Shown: piece by piece, positions 30,316-41,467 of the stretch
Layout: each line of letters opens with the position of its first letter
Position numbering within the stretch: position 1 is the stretch's first letter
Assembly (NCBI GenBank): GCA_030068145.1
Contig: JAPJBO010000072.1
Location: forward strand, 166,001-230,000
DNA length: 64,000 bases
Source of the DNA: Diplonema papillatum
Taxonomy: Eukaryota > Euglenozoa > Diplonemea > Diplonemida > Diplonemidae
Reading direction: 5' to 3'
Translations under genes and position numbers: made by a program
Notes under the pieces: model-generated
Database searches by the model: none
Told to the model about the DNA's origin: nothing
The model's input: the letters and a program-made list of their open reading frames with translations, nothing else

Positions 30316-30924
30316 CGTACCTAGTTGTCCTGCTGGGTATAGCTCGTGATGCGGGGAAAGATCTTGGTTTGATGTGGAAAAGAAGAGGCGGAGCGACTTG
30401 GTTTAATGCTTAGACAGAAATGGTGGGGCCGGGAGGCTGTAAAAACCCCTTTGTAGACTTCTGTGCCACATGGGTTTTCCGGCGGGGACCGCTCGCAGGA
30501 TGGTTCTGGCGCGGTGAGGGGCGATGCCTCCCCATTTTGCGACCACGGGGAAAGCCTGTCGCAGGGGAACCAAGCTTCTCGTGTTCAGCGGCACTGCAGT
30601 GGATTCATGGGGGTTATGGGGCTGCCAATTTCCCGAACCAAAGCATCAAGGCCGGCGCGTACCTTTGGGGCTTGGCGCTCAAGCTCGCAGAGAGCGGTTG
30701 GCTGTTGCGCTTGCCTAGGTGCGAACTTGATGTTCCCGAAGTCTGACTTGGTTTGCGTTGGATGTCGGCATCTTGAGAATCTCCAGCTGACTTGTAGGCG
30801 GATCTCAGCGGGGACAATCTTTCAGTATGACATTTAGAGCTTTTCCGGTTGTATTTTATTTGTTTCAGTCTCCAGTTGACTGCAGAAGCTGGTTGCGGGG
30901 AACGGTGGGTGGGGTTGATGAGAA
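30316..30924. other. Unassigned; block shared with 47.7 kb
   Basis: 30535-30720 (GGGAAAGCCTGTCGCAGGGG, GCACTGCAGTGGATTC, TTTGGGGCTTGGCGCTC) is about 75% similar to 47755-47905. The shared block may be an old dispersed repeat or a gene-derived duplicate. Frames differ between the copies. Confidence 0.45.
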
Positions 30925-31020
30925 AATACTAGTTTAGGCAGAACACTGCCTCCCATGCAAGGTCGATGTTAGCATCAAGTCTTCTTCGAGGAAAAAATGA
31001 GAAACGCAGAAAAAAAAAGA
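30925..31020 (+). repeat. SIR8 two-hairpin repeat
   Basis: GGCAGAACACTGCC (5-bp stem) then GATGTTAGCATCAAGTC. See 51346-51495 for the best copy. Confidence 0.75.
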
Positions 31021-31640
31021 GAGAGCAGCACAACCTCCGTGTAAAAAGGAATGAACCCGCGAGGGAACTAGAGCCCTCTGGATTCTTCTTTTTTTTTTCA
31101 CCGTGGCGTGGTCCAGTGCATAATACAGAGACGTGATTTTGGCCAAAAACGGGTCTTTTCGGTTTCGGGTGGTGCGAGCGTGAGGCGTGTCTATCCAAGA
31201 TGGTGTGTGAGGGCAGTATTCATGACATTCACGGCGGGCAAGGGCACTTCACAAAGGCAGAACAAGACTGATGAAAGGTCACCGTAGGTGTCGTGGAGGG
31301 GTCTGGGCCAACTTTACTTCACTGCATCCCCGCTGAGCGCCGCTTGGGCCCGTGCTGGTGTGCAAAACAATTTTCTATTTTTGCGATAAGCACTGTGCCA
31401 GTTCTGGACTGTGTCCCGTGCCTCTTTCCAGAGATCGAAGTGCGCAAAAAGCAACTTCCGTTTGGATTCAGTAAACAACTGATCATCGCAATCACGTAGT
31501 TTCGCGAGGTTTTCTGTTTCACTTTTCTTCGCTTTTCTCTTCTTCATTCAAAACATCCTCATGCCGGCTTCCTTGTTCACTCTGCCAAATGACAAGGTCA
31601 TCAAAAGCCCGGAGACGATGCAACGCCGGACAGCACGAGA
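31021..31640. other. Unassigned spacer
   Basis: No recognised gene or repeat. Purine-rich at 31005-31030. Confidence 0.3.
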
Positions 31641-32010
31641 ACAGCCAACCAGGGAACTGCGGCGGTGAAGCAACGAAGCTCACTCGAGCATCCATTGAAA
31701 CCCGTCGTCGATACCACCTGACGACTGTGACACACATTGCAGAAGGCCGGGCGCATATCTGTAAGGTGGACGAGAACAGGCTCACTCTGTCTAAAGGAGA
31801 ACCCCGCTAACGCCGATACCACCCAACGACTGTGACACACATTGCAGAAGGCCAGGCGCATATCTGTAAGGTGGACGAGAACAGGCTCACTCTGTCTAAA
31901 GGAGAACCCCGCTAACGCCGATACCACCCAACGACTGTGACACACATTGCAGAAGGCCGGGCGCACATCTATAAGGTGAACGAGAGGCACGGGCTCACTC
32001 TGTCAACCGC
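31641..32010 (+). repeat. Tandem repeat, 105-bp unit x about 2.7
   Basis: CGATACCACCCAACGACTGT to GGAGAACCCCGCTAACGC; units start near 31711, 31816 and 31921. The first unit overlaps the SIR12 segment (GCGGCGGTGAAGCAACGAAG). Confidence 0.9.
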
Positions 32011-32515
32011 AAACGCGAAAGGTGCCCGACATCCAGAAAGCTAGACTGCGCGAATTTGAGATGGACGGACCTGAACCGCAGACAGCGACGACGTGCCCCC
32101 CTGTTCCTTCGGAGGGGCTCACGCACTCAAAGTTCGACTTATACGCACGAGACCAGGCAGGAGAGACGAACTGCGCAGACCAACCGCAAATCGAACACCA
32201 AGAGCAGACCGGACCGTGCGAAGTCGAAGAACGAGTCCAAAAGCGATACTACAACACCGACACGGTAGCACAACCCGAAGGCAGCCAAGCGAGCACGCCT
32301 CTCAGGGCAGGGGGGCTTTCCGGATGTAGGGCACCTGTCGCGTTAGCGGTATGGTCCTTTGACAGAGTAAGCCGATGCCTCGCATCTCATTTAAAACACG
32401 GCTGAGTGACGCATGCTCTTGACAGACGCTAGCGTCCAACATTGTGCACGTGCGTCACAGTTGTGGGTGGTGTTGACAAGGGGTTTCACTTCATTACCTC
32501 ACCGCCGCAGGTTCC
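32011..32515 (-). repeat. SIR12 repeat copy (inverted) and flank
   Basis: 32340-32515 is the reverse complement of 7076-7255 at about 88% by eye, including the GACGCTAGCGTC palindrome. 32208-32320 matches 6985-7080 in direct orientation, so the two parts are rearranged relative to each other. Confidence 0.75.
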
Positions 32516-33001
32516 AGACAGTGCGAATATGAGATGGACGGACCTGAACCGCGGACAGGCGATGACGTGCCCTCAGGCGGAGGATTTCTACTCTAATTTG
32601 CAACGCCGAACGCAAAAACCTTAACTTAAAATCCCTCCTGGCTGCTACCCCGCTTGCGCTGGAGGGCAAAATGCACGGGCGGGCCAGGAGAGGTTGGTGT
32701 GGGGAGTACCGCAGCAAGAAGAGAAGAGAAACTTTTAGGCTGTGCCCAGAGCGCTGCTTTACACCTACACCCAAGCCGTACGAAATCCGGACTTGATTAA
32801 CCTAGCCCCCTCAGCGTCCCCTTCTGACCCTGCTACTTCCGAATAGGATTTTCACTGTAGGGTATAGTGGGTCTAGAACACGGGCATGATAGGCCGGGGT
32901 CAAGCACGAACCATTCGAAAGCCATTCCGAGACGGTTGAGATTTTTGAACGCATCTTCGGCGGTTTCGCTTTTCGCTTTTTCAGCGGGAGGGTGAGGGCG
33001 G
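32516..33001. other. Unassigned spacer
   Basis: No gene or repeat recognised. Confidence 0.3.
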
Positions 33002-33223
33002 AAAATACTCGAGGGGCTGCCTTGTGCATACTTCGAAGGAGGCTAGAGGGGGGAGACACAATACAACTACAAAGTGGGTCTTTGTCGTTGAACGCTTACG
33101 CCCGCCACTGAACCCAGATTCAACTGTGTTTCGTGTGGGCTACAGCACATTTACCTCCTTTGATCTTTTGCAGCTGGCAGCCTCCTGAAGTATTTCCTAC
33201 AAAGCAGGTGCTTATACAAAAAG
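33002..33223 (+). repeat. SIR1 repeat copy, near-consensus
   Basis: AAAATACTCGAGGGGCTGCC to CAGGTGCTTATACAAAAAG. Contains TTTGATCTTTTGCAG, a good splice-acceptor-like sequence. Confidence 0.9.
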
Positions 33224-33910
33224 ATTATTCTTCAGGCAGTTCGCTGCCTCTCATGGTAGTTGGTGTTGCTATTTGTTTGCAACACACCCGCTTTTCGGGT
33301 GTGATCCGGAATACCCTCTTAACTCCAGCTTCCGAGGCTGAACCCCAGCGTGTGAGTGTCACTCGAAAAATAAGAGCTCGTCACTCGCACAACCGCGGCT
33401 GTTATAAAACTAATGATGATGATGGGAAAAGAGAGTTGTTTTCGTTGAGCGCAGTGCCTGATCGGTTTTTACGTAAAGCTGGATTCAGGACGCAAGTATA
33501 AGCGCCACGGCGACGAGCTTCTCATTTCCTCCAACTTCGTGTTTTGGTAAGAAATAATCTCTCAGGCTATTTCGAAGCCGTGCATGAGAGGGGTTAGCCA
33601 GTTATCCCTGCAGTATTTCTTCTGTCACCTCCGGTGTCATCCCCTTGAACATGAAGCGCACCGCACGCGCCACAACGCTAGTGAATGCAGGTAACTCGCT
33701 TTCGTAAGAAACTTAAACGTTTCGCGCTTACCATCATTCTACCCCCGCTTTGCGTGCCACTCCGTGGAAGATTTGGGTGCAACACTTTGGGGGTGGGGCA
33801 CGAGGCGCCCAGTGGAAGGGGATGCAAACGGTTGTGCACAGATGCGTGAGGACGAGCTGAGAAGTGTCGGTGTCATGCTGACAGCACAGTAAAGCGGCCG
33901 TCAAAGCCTG
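33224..33910. other. Unassigned with SIR8 and SIR7 fragments
   Basis: SIR8-like GGCAGTTCGCTGCC at 33235-33248; SIR7 fragment 33283-33352 (CCCGCTTTTCGGGTGTGAT, AACTCCAGCTTCCGAGGCTG). No gene recognised. Confidence 0.45.
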
Positions 33911-34359
33911 CATTCGGCGGCCGACAACGTGTGTGTAACAACTCACCTGCCCGAATGCACCGATGTCGAAAACGGATGAAGTCAAGCGATCCGTATGAGA
34001 AGGCCACAGGTCTCACTCGCGGCGGAAGGGAGTTGTAGTAGGGCTAATAATAAACAGTTTGCATTCGGCGGCCGACAACGTGTGTGTAACAACTCACCTG
34101 CCCGAATGCACCGATGTCGAAAACGGATGAAGTCAAGCGATCCGTATGAGAAGGCCACAGGTCTCACTCGCGGCGGAAGGGAGTTGTAGTAGGGCTAATA
34201 ATAAACAGTTTGCATTCGGCGGCCGACAACGTGTGTGTAACAACTCACCTGCCCGAATGCACCGATGTCGAAAACGGATGAAGTCAAGCGATCCGTATGA
34301 GAAGGCCACAGGTCTCACTCGCGGCGGAAGGGAGTTGTAGTAGGGCTAATAATAAACAG
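33911..34359 (+). repeat. Tandem repeat, 151-bp unit x3
   Basis: CATTCGGCGGCCGACAACGT to GGGCTAATAATAAACAG; unit starts at 33911, 34062 and 34213, virtually identical, so recent. Identical 61- and 64-codon frames on both strands of each unit are by-products. Confidence 0.97.
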
Positions 34360-35581
34360 TGGTGTCACCTGAGGGAGGTAACCTCAGGGCCGCCCACGTG
34401 ATAAAGCCGTTAAGCACTGAGAATGAAGTACGTGGGCCACATGGATCAGCATGCGCTGAACGGCCGGCTTATCCCGTGACACCTTTTGTAATTATGTAAA
34501 TTTAGTTGGCTGTGAAATATTAACTACTGAGTAGAACGAGTAGTTTCGTATTTTAGAATTGCGGGATTTTTTTTTAGAGGAAGGTCGGAGGCAATGCTTC
34601 TCGTCGATGAGAGGGAGTGGGCAAACGAGCAGAAGGGTGTGTCGTTCGTTTACGGTGTGGACGGCCATTCGTCGTGGCCCTCCATGGGATTACCCCTTGG
34701 CAGGCGTCAGTCCATGGTTTGAGTGAAATTGGTCTTGCTCAGCGTAGAATAGCATTGTTGCAGAGTGTGGTTTGTTGAAGACTCCGGGTGTTTTAAGTCT
34801 CCGGGGGACCTTCTCTGCTTAATCCATTTTCCCTTATTCGCAACGCTTGGATAAGAGTGGATAAAAGGGCAGAGAGCGCTCCTTTGCTGTCATTCGTTCG
34901 CAGAGTTTTCTGCGTTTCGTGTTGTTGTCTCGGTCCGTGCAGAGAAGCATTGGATTGTGTTTCCGACGGAGGTTGCCGAAGTGATATCGACGACGGAGGG
35001 GTAGTATTGTACAAAAATTGGGGAGAGGGAGAATCTCACCGGGGAGTATCCGGTCGCCCCACTACTGTCCGGTTAGGGTATTCGTCGGGCAAATTAATCG
35101 ACATCTGCAATCGGAAAATGCGACAGAAGAAGTGTGAAAACGGGGGCTTTGCCTAGAGGGGAGAATAGTTGAGTTGCAGCTCTTGACAAAGATAAAGAAG
35201 GTGTTTTTATTCTTCGCTTTTTCTCACGTACGGGGGGGTTCGGTCCTGCTTTTGGCTTTGTAGGTTCTCCCGACTCCCCAATTCGTGGTTAGCACAAATT
35301 CAAGAGGTCTAGTCAACTATTCCAGCATACTTTCAGGGAAAAGAAAAAGGCCCGCAGGTTTTCTCAAACACACCGCACCGCACCCCGCGTTGCTTTTCTC
35401 CGCTCTAAATCGTTGGACCAATTCCAGCCCTGCTCGCGTGCGTCCCGAATTGAAGGCGGCGATTAGTGTCGAGAGCGAGAGTACCCTGCGGCGCTGCTGT
35501 CGTCAAGGAGGATGCTACTGCCACCAACAGGAGACGCGACGTTGTCGTGAACGGAGACGTTGTCCGAGGGCTTGCGGGGGT
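34360..35581. other. Unassigned; includes SIR10 and a shared 180-bp block
   Basis: GGTGTCACCTGAGG at 34361 is also present at 19575. SIR10 fragment at 35018-35075 (CACCGGGGAGTATCCGGTCG). 35163-35334 is the second copy of the repeat at 27356. No gene recognised. Confidence 0.45.
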
Positions 35582-35832
35582 GATTTGGCCTTGTTTTCGC
35601 ATTCTGCAGCCGTTATTTCAGCCCAAACGAGCGTCCGACCACTTTTCCCGCCCTTTCGGAGCATTTTATGGGCACCTGAGTGGTAGGTTTCGAGTTTCGG
35701 ATTTCTGGTGACGCCCCGTTTGGGTTTCTGATGTTTTTCTTTAAGGAATTGTAGAGAGAGTAGGTGCGAGATCAGGCAAACCATATGCGGGCGCTCTGGC
35801 CGGCGGCTGAGCTCGTCTCGCGGGGGATCGGG
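35582..35832 (+). repeat. SIR11 repeat copy
   Basis: ACGAGCGTCCGACCACTTTT, GCACCTGAGTGGTAGGTTTC and CATATGCGGGCGCTCTGGCC, ending GCTCGTCTCGCGGGGGATCG. Second copy 37385-37620, diverged third at 23206. The last 45 bp resemble the 5' half of a tRNA (A-box-like CTGGCCGGCGG; compare 40752). Confidence 0.8.
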
Positions 35833-36008
35833 TAGATATTGGTAGAACTGGGTACTCTTCGGGCAGTCTCTGGGCACTGCAACCTGGCTGCGTCTTTCGA
35901 GGAATTTCAGCCTTACTCGGCTGCGACGACTACAGTGTCGTTGTGCTCGCGCCAAGAAACACCTAAAACAATAGTACTGCGCGTTTTTTTTTTTTGTTGC
36001 ACCGGCGG

Positions 36009-36190
36009 GAACTCACCTGTTTTAGCTGCGTGAAGTACGCTGCCAACTACTGATTTAAAATAGTACCAACAATGCATTGTTACCACAAAATAGTGTCGCA
36101 GTAGATGGTGGTGGCGTACGCTGCCAACTACTGATTTAAAATAGTACCGACAATGCATTGTTACCACAAAATAGTGTCGCAGTAGATGGT
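36009..36190 (+). repeat. SIR9 repeat, tandem 81-bp duplication
   Basis: GGAACTCACCTGTTTTAGC, then TACGCTGCCAACTACTGATT to GCAGTAGATGGTGGTGGCG twice (starts 36036 and 36117). Confidence 0.9.
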
Positions 36191-36226
36191 GGTGGCGTTG
36201 TGGTAGAATGCTGCCACTCTTCACAA

Positions 36227-36434
36227 AAAATACTCGAGGGACTGCCTTGTGCTATTTCGAAGGAGGAAGAGGGGGAGAAAACAATGCAGGGTCCTTTTTT
36301 GTTGAACGCTTACGCCCGCCACTAAACCCAGATTCACCTGTGTTTTCGTGTGGGCTACAGCACATTTACCTCCTTTGATCTATCGCAACTGGCAGTCTCC
36401 TCAAGCATTTCCTACAAAGCGGGTGCTTATACAG
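36227..36434 (+). repeat. SIR1 repeat copy
   Basis: AAAATACTCGAGGGACTGCC to CGGGTGCTTATACAG. Lacks about 15 bp in the AACTACAAAGTGGG region. Confidence 0.88.
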
Positions 36435-37255
36435 CAACTGAATTATTCTCCGCAGAAGAACCTCCGGTGGACGTTCGCCCTGCCAGCATTAAAATTCCAT
36501 CGAGCAGATCGCAGGACCCGTTGCGCAGGGAGAGATCTAGAAGGGTTCAAAGTGTTTACCCCTGCTTGCACTTTTTAGAGTGAAAGTTCGCTTGAAACTC
36601 CGGGGGTTTTAAGTCTCCGGGTGACCTTCGTCGTGGGAAGATATTCTTTGTGCTCTGAGAGTCGTAAGAGTGGTGGTTAAGGTAAGAGGATCGGTGGGTA
36701 CCTTAGTTGCTAGTCATTGGTGGTTTCGGCCATTGTCCACATACCTTACTTACGGTAGGCCCTCCTCAGTATGGTGCCGCAGTAGGTGACTGTCCGTCTT
36801 CTTGGTACAGTATGACCGTCTCTTTTCGTGAATTTGTGGTGCTGCTTATGGTTTGCGCAGGTTGAATATCCTCTTTTTCCTTCTTTTTCTCAGGAGGGGT
36901 GATAGTTCGCCCGAGACTCCGGCATCTCGAAGCGCCCTCTTTTCGCTGGGTCTATTAAGCCGGTCCACATCCCCTGTACCCTGGAACTCACCTGCCGCGA
37001 CCGGTGCTGTTGTCGACAGTGCGCCTGAAGCACGACAGAAGAGGTGGTAGAGGGAGCCTGAGAAACGGCTACCGCATCTAAGGATGGCAGCAAGTACGCA
37101 GATTGCCCAATAGCAACACTGCTGAGGCAGCGAAGAGAATTAGCCACGACACGTACTTAGTACGTTAGAAGCAGTGGATGATATCTAAACCTGTCAATGA
37201 ACACAAGGTGACGAATGCAGGCCATCGCTACAGACAGCTTGCATTGTAAGCTCAA
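36435..37255. other. Spacer with extended SIR3 copy
   Basis: 36572-36757 is an extended SIR3 copy (AGAGTGAAAGTTCGCTTGAA ... CATTGTCCACATACCTTACT), about 95% identical to 3393-3592. Elsewhere no gene recognised. Confidence 0.6.
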
Positions 37256-37620
37256 AGAGAGAGAGAGAGAGCGAGAGAAAGAGGCGAGTTAGAGTGACTA
37301 TCTCTCCGGGGAGTTTCCGGTCTCCTCGCTTCTCTTCGTGCCGCCACGGCGGGCGTAAGTCGCTCCGGAGGCGCACCGCGGGTCACGCGGCTCTGCCGTT
37401 ATATCAGCCTAAACGAGCGTCCGACCACTTTTCCCGCCCTTTCGGAGCATTTTATGGGCACCTGAGTGGTAGGTTTCGAGTTTCGGATTTCTGGTGACGC
37501 CCCGTTGGGGTTTCTGATGTTTTTATTTAAGGAATTGTTGAGAGAGTAGGTGCGAGATCAGGCAAACCATATGCGGGCGCTCTGGCCGGCGGGTGAGCTC
37601 GTCTCGCGGGGGATCGCCGC
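37256..37620 (+). repeat. SIR10 fragment followed by SIR11 copy
   Basis: 37256-37350: (GA)n, GAGGCGAGTTAGAGTG, ATCTCTCCGGGGAGTTTCCG. 37385-37620: SIR11, about 95% identical to 35604-35832. Confidence 0.8.
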
Positions 37621-37808
37621 CTTGTAACGCTGCGGGCCCTCTTCGTACATGTTATACCTACGGTAGAACGTGTGACACACTTCGTGATGTGCGCACTGCA
37701 GCGTAACTCACCTGCCAACTACTATGTTTTAGGTGGGGGGCCGCGCCGGAGTGGCCGCTGCGGGGGGGGAAATCTTAGTTAAATCTTAGTAGAGCTGGGG
37801 GGGGGGGG

Positions 37809-38456
37809 CAAGGGTACCTGTAAATCCAGAGCCTCCAGGGCCCGGGCCCCGGGTTAGCGCTAGGGTCCAGATAGGGTCCAGGCCCACGGTAATCACGCCA
37901 TCCAAGGATGGAATCTTCCATATTGCAGCTTCCACAAGCGGAGAGCAAGACGAGAAAAATCGAGAAATAAACTTGATAAAATTTGATAAAAAAAGCTCAC
38001 AGTCGTGCATTTACCATATGGGCTGAGCGGGCGCTGAGCGGGCGGAGGCTCGAAGGTGAAATGGTCAAAATGCCCTGGGAAAAATGTGGGACAAAAACTT
38101 TTCCGAAATGCGGGTTTTTAGGGATTCCGGCCCAAAAAAAAAAAATTTTTTTTTTTTCAACGCTCACCTTGCCACCTGTGACCTTCGGTGAGCCATGGTA
38201 CCCTTTATGCAGCCAGCTAGACCTGCCAGAACCTGAAAACCTCCTTCAGGTTTCGTGGCTGTGTCAAGAAATACATTCCGAGGACGTTTTTGAACGCTTT
38301 TGAATCCGTTGAGCTCAAGGACAGTCTGGGGCCCTGGAATGGAATTGTGAACGAATTGCACCTCGTACCAAAGAGTTTTTCCTTTGGTAATCGTTCAGGG
38401 CCAAAAAACCCTGGAAATTTTTCCAGGGCCCGGGCCCCGGATTACAGGTACCCCTG
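37809..38456. mobile_element. TIR-D hAT-like MITE (GGGCCC family), copy 1
   Basis: CAAGGGTACCTGTAAATCC at the left, and CAGGGGTACCTGTAATCC as the reverse complement of the right. GGGCCCGGGCCCC subterminal motifs at both ends. Poly-G on both sides (37797-37808 and 38457-38461). An A11/T12 junction lies near 38140. Non-coding. Confidence 0.88.
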
Positions 38457-38491
38457 GGGGGAAAATCTTAGTTGTAGGGGGGGGGGGGTCG

Positions 38492-38836
38492 TTGTTGTTG
38501 GTGCTGGTTTTGTGGGATGAAGTAGGGGAAAGAAAATTTCTTTTTGCGGTGGTCTCCGCTGGCCTGGTAGTCCGTGCTACCTCCTTTCTTTTACACTCGT
38601 TCTCTTCTCTACTCACTACTGTACGTACTCTTTCGCTCTTTTTCTCTCTTTGGCTAGCCAAAACAAAAGACTTCTGCGACCGACACCACGAACACATTCG
38701 CAATGAATGTGGCCCTGGGCCCCCCACGTGCATACATGTTGAGCAGGGGTTGCCATGTAGCCCGTATCGGCCTAAGTCATCATTGTTACTTTCATGGGAT
38801 GTTCACCGGGGAAGGGTCCGACCTAACCGTTAGTCA
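38492..38836 (+). repeat. SIR6 repeat, full copy
   Basis: CGTTGTTGTTGGTGCTGG to GACCTAACCGTTAGT; about 88% identical to 9251-9562, with a short extra segment GTACGTACTCTTTCGC. Confidence 0.88.
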
Positions 38837-39138
38837 ACAGCAACGTCGAAAAGGGGGAGGGGGAAAGAAGATAGAAAATCGGTGGGGTTGACAAGCTCGT
38901 AAGTGGTTGTTTGTAGATCAGTACAACCTTAAACTACGCCTAGCACACGGCCAGGCGGTCTTTAACGAACCTCCAGTACATTAAACGCAAGTCGGCAGGT
39001 CGTCATCAGACGCGGCACGAAAAGCAAACTTCGCCGACGCAGCACTTCAGCAATGCGTCCTCTTATTTACAGTGGGCACCGTACCTGAACTCAGCCCCGC
39101 TAGGCCGAGATTCCGGCTGTTCCGCAGGGCATACATCA
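38837..39138. other. Unassigned sequence downstream of the peptidase fragment
   Basis: Minus-strand continuation after the stop of the peptidase-like frame; no further domain recognised in any frame. Confidence 0.35.
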
Positions 39139-39606
39139 CTCCCCGAAGTTGACGTACGTGCAGAGACGTTCGTGCACACGCAGGCCTCTGAGGCCCCGGA
39201 ACAATCGACCGTCCTTGGTGCGGTCGGTGAAGCAGCGCTTGCAGCGCAGTTCCGGGGGGTCCTTGGGCTGTTCAGGTGGCTGGTCGTGTGCTGCCAAAGC
39301 GGCGTCGGGGGGCATGGGTTGGCAAGATTCCAGATTCGCGTCGGTACAGGGCGGACTAGAAGGTATCAGCGGGACCTGCGGTGGGACTGTTGTTGCCATC
39401 ATAGTAGGTGATGGCAAGCGTTCGACCACCTCGTGGGACGCATTGGGGATTCGTACGTATGCGGCGAGGTATATGTCAGTCCAAGGAACGTTGTCGACGT
39501 GCAAGACTCGTTCGTCATCGAAAAGCGTCCATTGCATCCCTTGCAAGACGTATGTGACAAAATGGCCGCTTGTCGTATTTTGTCCCGTGTGTACAACCAC
39601 GCGTTG
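39136..39606 (-). pseudogene. Ubiquitin-specific-peptidase-like C-terminus plus zinc finger, fragment
   Basis: The frame reads VVVHTGQNTTSGHFVTYV, then WTLFDDERVLHVDNVPW and AAYVRI: the histidine box of C19 (USP/UCH) ubiquitin hydrolases, with the catalytic His in SGHF and the Asp/Asp of FDD. A Pro/Ser-rich linker of about 65 residues follows, then CKRC...FRGLRGLRVHERLC, a C2HC finger of the RGLxxH type. The N-terminal catalytic Cys box is absent because a poly-G tract and TIR-D element adjoin upstream. A protease next to an RGLxxH finger recalls the N-terminal parts of some site-specific LINEs (NeSL-type carry a C48 protease), but no reverse transcriptase is seen here. It could equally be a host gene fragment. 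Confidence 0.6.
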
Positions 39607-39632
39607 TAGGGGGGGGGGGGGGGGGGGGGGGG

Positions 39633-40271
39633 CAAGGGTACCTGTAAATCCAGGGTCTCTGGGGCCCGGGCCCCGGGCCCCGGGCCCCGGGTTAACGCTA
39701 GGGTCCAGATAGGGTCCAGGCCCACGGCAATCACGCCATCCAAGGATGGAATCTTCAATATTGCAGCTTCCATAACAAGCGGAGAGCAAGACGAGAGAAA
39801 ATCAAGAAATAAACTTGTCAAAATTTGATTAAAAAGCTCGCAGTCGGGGCTGAGCGGGCGGAGGCTCTAAGGTGAAATGGTCAAAATGCCCTGGGGAAAA
39901 TGTGGGACAAAAACTTTCCGAAATGCGGGTTTTTAGGGATTCCGGCCCAAAAAAAAAAATTTTTTTTTTCAACACCCACCTTGCCACCTGTGACCTTGGG
40001 TGGCTGAGCCGTGGTACCCTTTAGGCAGCCAGCTAGACCTGCCAGAACCTGAAAACCTCCTTCAGGTTTCGTGGCTGTGTCGAAAAATACATTCCGAGGA
40101 CGTTTTTGAACGCTTTTGAATCCGTTGAGCTCAAGGACAGTCTGGGGCCCTGGAATGGAATTGTGAACGAATTGCATCTCGTACCAGAGAGTTTTTCCTT
40201 TGGTAATCGTTCAGGGCCAAAAACCCTGGATAATTTTCCAGGGCCCGGGCCCCGGATTACAGGTACCCCTG
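39633..40271. mobile_element. TIR-D hAT-like MITE (GGGCCC family), copy 2
   Basis: Same ends and order as copy 1 (about 92% by eye), same orientation, with an enlarged GGGCCC/GGGCCCC array at the left. Flanked by G24 (39609-39632) and G12 (40272-40283). Confidence 0.9.
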
Positions 40272-40283
40272 GGGGGGGGGGGG

Positions 40284-40575
40284 TCGTTGTATAATGGTTC
40301 AGCTTGGAGGGTATTGGAAAGGTTGAAAAAGGTTTTGGGGGGTCGCCGTCGGTTTGTGTTTTTTATTTTCTGTTTTTATTTTTATTTTTGGGGTAACATT
40401 TTTGTTCGGGGGTTCGCGTAACCGGGGGGGGGTCGTTGAATAATGGTTTAGCTTGAAGGGTGTTGGAAAGGTTGAAAAAGGTTTTGGGGGTCGCCGTCGG
40501 TTTGTGTTTTTTATTTTTTTCGTTTATATTTTTTTGGGGGGACAATTATTTTTTCGGGGGTTCGCGTAACCCTTC
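40284..40575 (+). repeat. Tandem duplication, about 147-bp unit x2
   Basis: TCGTTGTATAATGGTTCAGC to GGGGGTTCGCGTAACC, repeated from about 40431 as TCGTTGAATAATGGTTTAGC. A few differences and small indels, so not brand new. Confidence 0.9.
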
Positions 40576-40589
40576 TTTTCCGGAAGATA

Positions 40590-40797
40590 ACGTTATCTTT
40601 TCTTTTCTCTCTGGCGCTCTTTTTCTCTCTATCTCTCTCTTTGGCTAGCAAGCGACTGTTGCGACCGACACCACGACCACACCCGTAATGAATGTGATCA
40701 AGGGCCCCCCACGTTCTACATGTTGAGCAGGGGGGGGTGGTGCTTTGGCCGAGTGGTAAGCTCGCCTCGAGGGGGACAGAAAAGATATGCCGTGAAA
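40590..40797 (+). repeat. SIR6 fragment and tRNA-like 5' half
   Basis: 40605-40735 resembles the second half of SIR6. From about 40743, GCTTTGGCCGAGTGGTAAGC has a perfect tRNA A-box (TGGCCGAGTGG) and continues GCTCGCCTCGAGGGGGACA, like the end of SIR11, but no B-box follows. Confidence 0.55.
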
Positions 40798-41072
40798 CCC
40801 TCACAGATTTCGCGGTATACCGGGGCATCGCGGTCTCCCAGAAGGGAACGGACCGGCTTGCTGTTTGGCAGGTTTTCTCTACCGGCGGAAACACTCGACG
40901 TAGCTGCTTTGACTCCGAATGGAACGTCGAGCATTTCCTTTCGAGCTGGCGCCTATGTAAAAAAAATATATATATATACCTCACAGATTTCGCGGTATAC
41001 CGGGGTGCGTCGCGGTCTATCAGGAGGGACGGACCGGCTTGCTGTTTGGCAGGTTTTCTCTACCGGCGGAAG
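40798..41072 (+). repeat. 92-bp direct repeats flanking a mini-SIR2
   Basis: CCTCACAGATTTCGCGGTAT to TTTTCTCTACCGGCGGAA at 40798-40890 and 40979-41072. Between them 40886-40966 is a SIR2 relic reduced to its two ends (ACACTCGACGTAGCTGC ... CGTCGAGCATTTCC ... CGCCTATGTAAAAAA). Confidence 0.8.
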
Positions 41073-41467
41073 TTGCTTGGACACGTAACGGGGGAGCAGT
41101 GCGTTTCCTCTCTGACCAGGTTACCTTACGATGCCTGCTGAGCATCGAAGAGCGTTGATGCAAAAACACACGTCACAACTCCCGAATCTGGTGACGTAGG
41201 CAGTGGGTATCTTTTTTGCATGAAGGAGGTGTGGTTGCATTGGGGGGGGGAGGGGTGATATTTTTTTCATTTCATCTTTTTTTTTCGGGAAGAAATGTGG
41301 CTTCTTCTGTAGGGCAGTGGGGTGTCTTGTTTTTGTGTTGGGGCAGAGTTCTGAAGACTTGTTGGTTGTTCCTTCTATAACAGAGCTATTTTTTCGACCC
41401 CATTTGTGTGGGGGGGTCGGCAGGGTCCTGTTCAATCAAACAGACCCCCCACCCTGAAACTACCGTA
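41073..41467. other. Unassigned spacer
   Basis: No gene or known repeat recognised. Confidence 0.3.

Noticed and set aside
40743-40797. tRNA gene suggested by a perfect A-box
   Set aside because: No B-box (GGTTCGANTCC), no acceptor-stem pairing; best seen as the tRNA-like end of a SIR11-type repeat.
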